Assembly: GCF_900107975.1 (NCBI RefSeq) | Contig: NZ_FNVF01000015.1 | Coordinates: 46,444 to 110,443 of the forward strand | Origin: Paenibacillus sp. UNC499MF | Lineage (GTDB): Bacteria > Bacillota > Bacilli > Paenibacillales > NBRC-103111 | Length of the DNA stretch: 64,000 nt | Direction: 5' to 3' | Shown: positions 59,595 to 64,000 of the stretch, piece after piece | How positions within the stretch are numbered: position 1 is the stretch's first letter | Layout: each line of letters begins with the position of its first letter | Program-made: the position numbers and the translations under genes | Notes under the pieces: model-generated | The model's database searches: none | Told to the model about the DNA's origin: nothing | What the model saw: only the letters and a program-made list of their open reading frames with translations

Positions 59595-60779
59595 GTGTTA
59601 ACCAAAAAAATCTCAACACCATCCATCCTGCTGTTTATTATTCTGGTGGGTTTTCCGCAAATCAGTGAAACGATCTACACGCCTTCTTTACCGGACATCG
59701 CGGATCAGCTCCAGGCCAGCCGGAACTTGATCCAGTTGACGCTCAGTATCTACTTCCTGGGCTTTGCCCTCGGTGTTTTTTGCTGGGGAAGACTCTCGGA
59801 TTTTATCGGCCGTCGTCCCGCGCTGCTTTGGGGTATTCTCGTTTACGGGATCGGAAGCTTGGGGTGTTATTTGTCCGGCACCGCCGAATGGCTGCTGGTA
59901 AGCCGGTTTGTTCAGGCCTTTGGAGCCAGTACCGGCTCGGTTGTCACGCAAACCATTCTGCGCGAGAGTATCGACGGCGCCAAGCGTCACGCCGTTTTCG
60001 CCCAAATTTCCGCAGCATTGGCGTTCACTCCGGCGATCGGCCCGTTAATTGGCGGGTGGGTCGATCAAGCGCTCGGTTTCAGGGCGGTTTTCCTCACGCT
60101 TGTTATCATGAGCGCAGCCGTTTTTGCGTATACGTTCGCCGCACTTCCCGAGACAAAAGGAGCCGTAACAACTAACATAAAAATCCGGTTTGTGCTGCGG
60201 CGCATGATCGGAGATAAAAAGCTATGGGCATTCGGTTTTCTCATCGGTGCAACCAATGGCCTTTTGTTCAGTTATTATGCCGAGTCACCGTTTGTTTTTA
60301 TGGAGTATTTTCACCTGACACCGGGCGAATTCGGTATTTTCGGTATTCTCGTGGCGCTGTCTTCCATTCTCGGCGCCTTGTTGTCGAAACAACTGTTAAC
60401 GAGATTCACCGCCGAAAAGATCATCGTCACCGGTACGGCCGTATCCGCTGCCGGAGCGGCCTGCATGACCGCCATCATTTTGTACAAGGCGAGTCCTTCC
60501 GCAACCTTTCTCATCCTTCTGGCCATCTGTATCTTCATCTTCCTGCTTGGAATCGGGATGGCTATCCCCAACTGTCTGAGCTTGGCTCTGGTCCGATACG
60601 GCGATGTGCTCGGGACTGCGGGCGCCATCTTCGGTTTGGGCTATTATATCCTTGTCAGCTTGATCACGAGCGGCATGAGTTACCTTCACAACGATTCTTT
60701 ACTCACGATGCCGCTTTATTTTCTCGTCTTGTCGCTGATTATGGTATTCGTAAGCAAAAAGCTGCTGCCCGTAAAATAA
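59595..60779 (+). CDS. MFS exporter, Bcr/CflA drug-resistance type
   Basis: 394 residues, 12 membrane helices, GTG start 8 bases after AGGGGG. The Bcr/CflA subfamily is recognised from the N-terminal YTPSLPDIADQLQASRNLIQ, GVFCWGRLSDFIGRRPALLW, the RFVQAFGASTGSVVTQTILR loop and motif C ALAFTPAIGPLIGGWV. The family exports bicyclomycin, chloramphenicol and similar inhibitors. Expression appears governed by the leader at 59472-59587. Monocistronic, closed by the terminator at 60810. Confidence 0.9.
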   Translation: MLTKKISTPSILLFIILVGFPQISETIYTPSLPDIADQLQASRNLIQLTLSIYFLGFALGVFCWGRLSDFIGRRPALLWGILVYGIGSLGCYLSGTAEWLLVSRFVQAFGASTGSVVTQTILRESIDGAKRHAVFAQISAALAFTPAIGPLIGGWVDQALGFRAVFLTLVIMSAAVFAYTFAALPETKGAVTTNIKIRFVLRRMIGDKKLWAFGFLIGATNGLLFSYYAESPFVFMEYFHLTPGEFGIFGILVALSSILGALLSKQLLTRFTAEKIIVTGTAVSAAGAACMTAIILYKASPSATFLILLAICIFIFLLGIGMAIPNCLSLALVRYGDVLGTAGAIFGLGYYILVSLITSGMSYLHNDSLLTMPLYFLVLSLIMVFVSKKLLPVK

Positions 60780-60809
60780 AGCGGCAATCTCAGGCAACGT
60801 TCTTCACTT

Positions 60810-60850
60810 CAAAAGCCGATTTTCTGAATTCAGAAAATCGGCTTTTTTTC
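60810..60850. terminator. Strong bidirectional terminator
   Basis: AAAAGCCGATTTTCTG pairs with CAGAAAATCGGCTTTT around AATT, followed by TTTC. It separates the convergent exporter and isoprenoid-synthase genes. Confidence 0.92.
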
Positions 60851-60884
60851 TTTTAAAAAAACTTATGTTTATGCTCCCGCACGC

Positions 60885-63269
60885 TTAATGATCCCTTCCG
60901 ACTATATAAGTCAACAAGTGCTTCAGGAAAGCGGTATTCCGCGGAATCTCTTTCAGCATTTCCATTGCCAGGCAGTAATGCTCCCACATCTCTTTAGCTG
61001 CGCCGTCCCGTCCCAATACCGTCACGAAGGTCGAGTTGTTGTTTTCAATATCTTTGCCGGCAGGTTTACCGAGTACGTCCAAGTTTCCTTCCGCATCAAG
61101 CAAATCGTCTTTGATCTGAAAAGCGATGCCCGCGTGGTAGGCGAACTTTTTCAGCGCTTCGATCTCGGAAGCCGGAACTTCCGCAAGAATGGCCGGCATG
61201 ACGAGTGCCGCCTCGAATGCGATGCCGGTTTTATAAAAGCAGATCCGGTTCAACTGCTCCAGGGTCAATGCTTTTCCCCTGGCCTGCAAGTCCATCGCCT
61301 GTCCCATGCACATCTCCTCGGTCTTTTCGGCCGAATAGCGGATAAGGGCAAGGACGGACTTAGCCGGAAAACGGTCCAGCGACGTCTGCTCTTGGGTGGC
61401 CTTCTGGATCAGGTACAGTCCGGTCAGTTCCGCGGTGGCTATGTTGTGCACCTGATGCAGGGTCGGCCGTCCTCTCCTCGTGGACGCGTTATCCTGGGAA
61501 GGCAGGTCATCGAAGATGAGGGAAGCGGTGTGCATATATTCGAGCGATCTGAGCAGCGGGACGATCTCCTCCGCTTGCAGACCGTATTCGTTCACGCCCA
61601 TCACCCAGGTCAAAATAGGCCGGATTCGCTTCCCCGAGCCTTCCAGACTGTAGTTGGCCGCGTCAATCAGCGCCTCTTTCATCTCGGGCATTCCGTGAGG
61701 CTTGGATATATGCAGAAAGCTGTTGATCTGATCACGTACGTCGGCGACCGTATCGGAGAAATCCTCTTTCTCTCTCTTGTTGTTTCGGAGCACGGCAACC
61801 ACCTGGTCCCGCAGCAGTTTATCAAAGAAATCGACATCGTCCGCTTTGCTTACCATGGTTTGGATAAGACGATTAAATTCGGGATCTCCCGAAGCGAATA
61901 TATTCATGATATCGTTATACTTCTCTCCACCGAGACGTGCTTTACATCGTTTGAGACCATTGATCGCACGATCCAGGATGACTTCACGGGTCTTGGCATC
62001 GGACCGGTACACGTTATGAATCAGATGGGAAATAACCGTCCAGTATAATTCATAGGGATTAATCAGATCCGGACGGCGATCCCGGTATTTTAAGTAGTAG
62101 GTATAAGGAGTTACCGCCTCGTCTTCCCTGTCATCGAACATATCCGCGAAATCATCGGCCAACTGGTTGTAGATGCCGTAATAAAAAGTCCGGTTGTCAA
62201 AGCCTTCGTCCGCGTCCGCACTAAGTACGGAACGTACAATCAGCCGGGAAGAAGAGGATTTTAGAATGATGGGGATATACAGCTCTTCATTCGTGTAAGT
62301 CTCGCAGGACAGGTCCTTCTTACGGTCAAGCTCTTGGGAGTGGAAAAACACATACGATTGTTCGTAAAAGGTTTTTAATGTTTCCGGCCTCTGATACGAT
62401 TGGATCGACTGAAAAGCATCCCGCAGCTCCGCGTGTACGAATTCCAGCAAAGTCCGGTTATTGTAGGACCAATCGCCTAATTCAGGCACGGACCCCGTCA
62501 GAAGCGCGTTTCGTATCATGCGGGTAAACTCTTCTTTCTCCCGGTCGGTTAATATCCCCGAATCGAGAAGATCGTCTATAAAAGGATAGGTCAGCCCGTA
62601 TGAATAGCCGAGCCGGATAGCTTCATCAAGTCTGCGGGACCGTTCATCCGCCGGCGTTGTATCATCCATATCGTCGTTAACGTGCAGAATAACCCCGAGA
62701 ATGATTTTGAGCAGTTTGCGCTGAGCCTGCTCGGCATTCATACCGTCCGGAATACGGGAAGAAACGCTTTTGAGCTTGGCTATTAACCAAATGGCGGCGG
62801 ATTCGATCCCTTCCTTCTGAGCCCACCGGTATAAGCCCGCCCAGCTTATATAATCCGGCTGATCTCCCCCGTCTGTTTTGCCGGAATTTATCAACTGGTT
62901 TTTGACGTCGCCGATCAAGTGCCGGATCTTCTTCTGTGTGCCGGGAGAATCTAGGGCTTGGCCCAGATCACGCAAATAAATATAGGAAATGCTCCGGTCC
63001 AGATAATCGTCCAATTTTCCCGTGTAACGAAGCCATTGGATATACCGGGAATAGTCCCGCGAATCGGGCTTTCTTTTTCTTCGGGTCAATAAGGAAAATA
63101 GCGAATAAGGCGGGAGATGATCTTTTTTCCACAGGCGGATATCTTCAGTCAGGACAGACACATAACGCTTCTCCTTGACCTGCTCGTAAAGCGATGTGAA
63201 ATACTGAGCGGCTCTCTGCTCAGCCAGCCGGTACCAGGTATCGGCTTGGTCTGTAAATGTCTGGTTCAT
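60885..63269 (-). CDS. Two-part protein: unassigned Asp-rich N-terminal half plus trans-prenyl diphosphate synthase
   Basis: 794 residues from ATG 63269 (GTG 63278 is possible). The C-terminal about 285 residues are a complete trans-prenyl diphosphate synthase: GSGKRIRPIL, first Asp motif in LIFDDLPSQDN (about 587-593, DDx4D type), RRGRPTLH, GQAMDLQ and second Asp motif QIKDDLLDAEG (about 721-725). The N-terminal about 500 residues are helical and themselves carry Asp clusters: LHVNDDMDDTTPADERSRR (about 196-214), FIDDLLDSG (about 231-238) and LADDFADMFDDREDE (about 370-384). They look like class I terpenoid-synthase metal sites. A normal synthase is about 300 residues. The protein could make a prenyl diphosphate and pass it to the N-terminal half. 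No other isoprenoid gene is adjacent. Confidence 0.8.
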   Translation of the reverse strand: MNQTFTDQADTWYRLAEQRAAQYFTSLYEQVKEKRYVSVLTEDIRLWKKDHLPPYSLFSLLTRRKRKPDSRDYSRYIQWLRYTGKLDDYLDRSISYIYLRDLGQALDSPGTQKKIRHLIGDVKNQLINSGKTDGGDQPDYISWAGLYRWAQKEGIESAAIWLIAKLKSVSSRIPDGMNAEQAQRKLLKIILGVILHVNDDMDDTTPADERSRRLDEAIRLGYSYGLTYPFIDDLLDSGILTDREKEEFTRMIRNALLTGSVPELGDWSYNNRTLLEFVHAELRDAFQSIQSYQRPETLKTFYEQSYVFFHSQELDRKKDLSCETYTNEELYIPIILKSSSSRLIVRSVLSADADEGFDNRTFYYGIYNQLADDFADMFDDREDEAVTPYTYYLKYRDRRPDLINPYELYWTVISHLIHNVYRSDAKTREVILDRAINGLKRCKARLGGEKYNDIMNIFASGDPEFNRLIQTMVSKADDVDFFDKLLRDQVVAVLRNNKREKEDFSDTVADVRDQINSFLHISKPHGMPEMKEALIDAANYSLEGSGKRIRPILTWVMGVNEYGLQAEEIVPLLRSLEYMHTASLIFDDLPSQDNASTRRGRPTLHQVHNIATAELTGLYLIQKATQEQTSLDRFPAKSVLALIRYSAEKTEEMCMGQAMDLQARGKALTLEQLNRICFYKTGIAFEAALVMPAILAEVPASEIEALKKFAYHAGIAFQIKDDLLDAEGNLDVLGKPAGKDIENNNSTFVTVLGRDGAAKEMWEHYCLAMEMLKEIPRNTAFLKHLLTYIVGRDH

Positions 63270-63354
63270 AGGATGCACGACCTCGACTTCTATTTGGTTA
63301 AACCGTCTTAAAGGAACAGCTCCTTCGCCGGACGGCAACCGATTTTGTTCTATT

Positions 63355-63382
63355 TATACGGGAAAAAATCGTTCAGGTTACG
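63355..63382 (-). promoter_or_regulatory. ECF-sigma-like promoter of the isoprenoid-synthase gene
   Basis: On the reverse strand CGTAAC, 16-bp spacer with a T-run, CGTATA, matching the AAC/CGTATA pattern of SigW-type promoters. It lies about 85 bases before ATG 63269. Confidence 0.45.
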
Positions 63383-63431
63383 AAATGTTTATCCGGGACC
63401 GTAAAAAACCATTCGAAAAGATGCCGGGAGA

Positions 63432-63475
63432 AAAATAAAAGAGCGTCTGTGATGGCCACAGCGCTCTTATTTTGA
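63432..63475 (-). terminator. Hairpin terminator candidate
   Basis: AAAATAAAAGAGCG...CGCTCTTATTTT with an inner CTGTG/CACAG pair. A-rich and T-rich flanks permit termination in either direction. Confidence 0.65.
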
Positions 63476-63545
63476 TCATTTCCGCATGATCGTACCGGCC
63501 TATCAGCCGATGATGAATTCCGTTGAACAAATAGCCATGAGAACA

Positions 63546-63585
63546 TGTCAAATACCCCCTCCTGGATGAAGCGGGGGTATTTGAC
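63546..63585 (-). terminator. Hairpin downstream of the right-edge gene
   Basis: TCAAATACCCCC-N13-GGGGGTATTTGA, twelve-base perfect arms, about 55 bases beyond the stop at 63641. It lacks a clear T-tract, so a processing or stability role is also possible. Confidence 0.55.
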
Positions 63586-63640
63586 ACTCATTTTCATGTA
63601 GGATGAACATCATTTTGCCAACCTGATTCGGCTTGCCTGG

Positions 63641-64000
63641 TTATTTCTTCGAAGATGGTTCATTTTTGTGCTCAATCACATGCAATACTTTAGGTTCAAC
63701 GCCTTTTAACATTTGTTCATTGGATTGATTACTCTTAGGTACTTCGCCTTGCTTTTCACCTTGAAGCTGTCCATCAACCTGTGTTTGAGAAATGACAGCA
63801 ATCACCTGTTGTTTGGAGACATTTTTAGACGCCGCCACTTCCACGACAGATTTACCTTTTGCCAATTCGGCTTTCAATTCTTCCGGGCTGATTTTCAGTA
63901 AGGAAAACAGTTTCGGATCATTCAAGAAACCATCGGCAAAATAATCAGGCTTGCCGTCTCTCGTGAAATAACCTTCCACTTTAGTTCCTGCAGATGCAGG
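63641..64000 (-). CDS. C-terminal part of a protein with an ISPEELKAEL-type helical motif (runs off window)
   Basis: At least 119 residues, open to the right edge with no need for an internal start. Visible part: PASAGTKVEGYFTRDGKPDY, then LFSLLKISPEELKAELAKGK and VVEVAASKNVSKQQVIAVIS, ending in a Gln/Asn/Lys-rich tail. The leucine-pattern LLKISPEELKAEL plus SVVEVAASKNVS is seen in repeated helical segments of secreted Paenibacillus-type proteins with short helix-turn units. The signal peptide would lie outside the window. Function unknown. Confidence 0.6.
   Translation of the reverse strand, partial: PASAGTKVEGYFTRDGKPDYFADGFLNDPKLFSLLKISPEELKAELAKGKSVVEVAASKNVSKQQVIAVISQTQVDGQLQGEKQGEVPKSNQSNEQMLKGVEPKVLHVIEHKNEPSSKK

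Larger units (their letters stand above)
63270..63640. other. Intergenic region: ECF-like promoter and two hairpins
   Basis: 371 bases with no gene. Contains an ECF-like promoter for the isoprenoid-synthase gene and two strong hairpins at 63432-63475 and 63546-63585, listed separately. Confidence 0.55.

Noticed and set aside
1..64000. tRNA, rRNA, CRISPR arrays, insertion sequences, prophage genes, integrase attachment sites
   Set aside because: I saw no cloverleaf-like sequences, no regularly spaced identical repeats and no transposase, integrase or phage proteins.

Overview
The window looks like chromosomal DNA of a spore-former-type Bacillota, most likely Paenibacillus or a close relative. 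This is inferred from strong AGGAGG-type ribosome sites, frequent GTG and TTG starts, near-balanced base composition, and the gene families present (FhuF-type reductase, DUF4179 anti-sigma partner, AA10 chitin-active protein, CUT1 sugar ABC system with a GH4 enzyme, many one-component regulators). I found no rRNA, tRNA, CRISPR, transposase or phage genes. It reads as accessory chromosome: many small regulator-plus-target modules, several broken genes, and compact operons separated by clear hairpin terminators.

Layout. 1-8.5 kb: the start of a YgjP-like metallopeptidase, a small secreted protein, a secreted CBM plus TIM-barrel glycosidase-like protein, a divergent LysR/MFS pair, a secreted serine hydrolase, and a FhuF-like siderophore-iron reductase behind a near-perfect Fur box. 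8.6-14.1 kb: three paralogous membrane-anchored alpha/beta hydrolases downstream of an OmpR-type two-component system. Two hydrolase promoters carry the same four-copy, 11-bp-phased direct repeat. 14.3-20.1 kb: VOC protein, aldehyde dehydrogenase plus soluble chemoreceptor, erythromycin-esterase-like lipoprotein, CPBP protease. 20.4-29.3 kb: sugar island (PfkB kinase, GH4 glycosidase, two permeases, binding lipoprotein, divergent LacI regulator), then DeoR regulator and NagA. 29.3-35.3 kb: hydrolase remnant, AA10 LPMO, two proteins of unknown function, a methyltransferase and an LRR-gene remnant.

35.3-47.5 kb: MerR/serine hydrolase, ECF sigma/DUF4179/VanZ, HxlR and a quinone-reductase-like flavoprotein that appears to start at CTG, SDR, isochorismatase-fold hydrolase, catalase, ArsR/SRPBCC, Lrp/EamA. 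47.6-59.3 kb: small beta-rich protein, three-gene ABC operon with divergent regulator, a frameshifted DUF1835/DUF3658 gene, TSUP permease, a broken secreted-protein locus, TetR/FAD oxidoreductase, VOC, HAD phosphatase, truncated TetR, APH-fold kinase. 59.4-64 kb: a Bcr/CflA-type MFS exporter behind a leader peptide whose codons can pair with the exporter's ribosome site, a large protein with an unassigned Asp-rich N-terminal half fused to a trans-prenyl diphosphate synthase, and the end of a secreted protein.

How parts work together. Much of the window encodes sensing of and defence against antibiotics, oxidants and electrophiles, or carbohydrate and chitin use. The strongest leads for something new are the two-component/hydrolase regulon with phased repeats, the exporter leader, the two-part isoprenoid enzyme with an ECF-like promoter, and the CTG start. 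All functions are assigned by reading motifs only; no database search was run.
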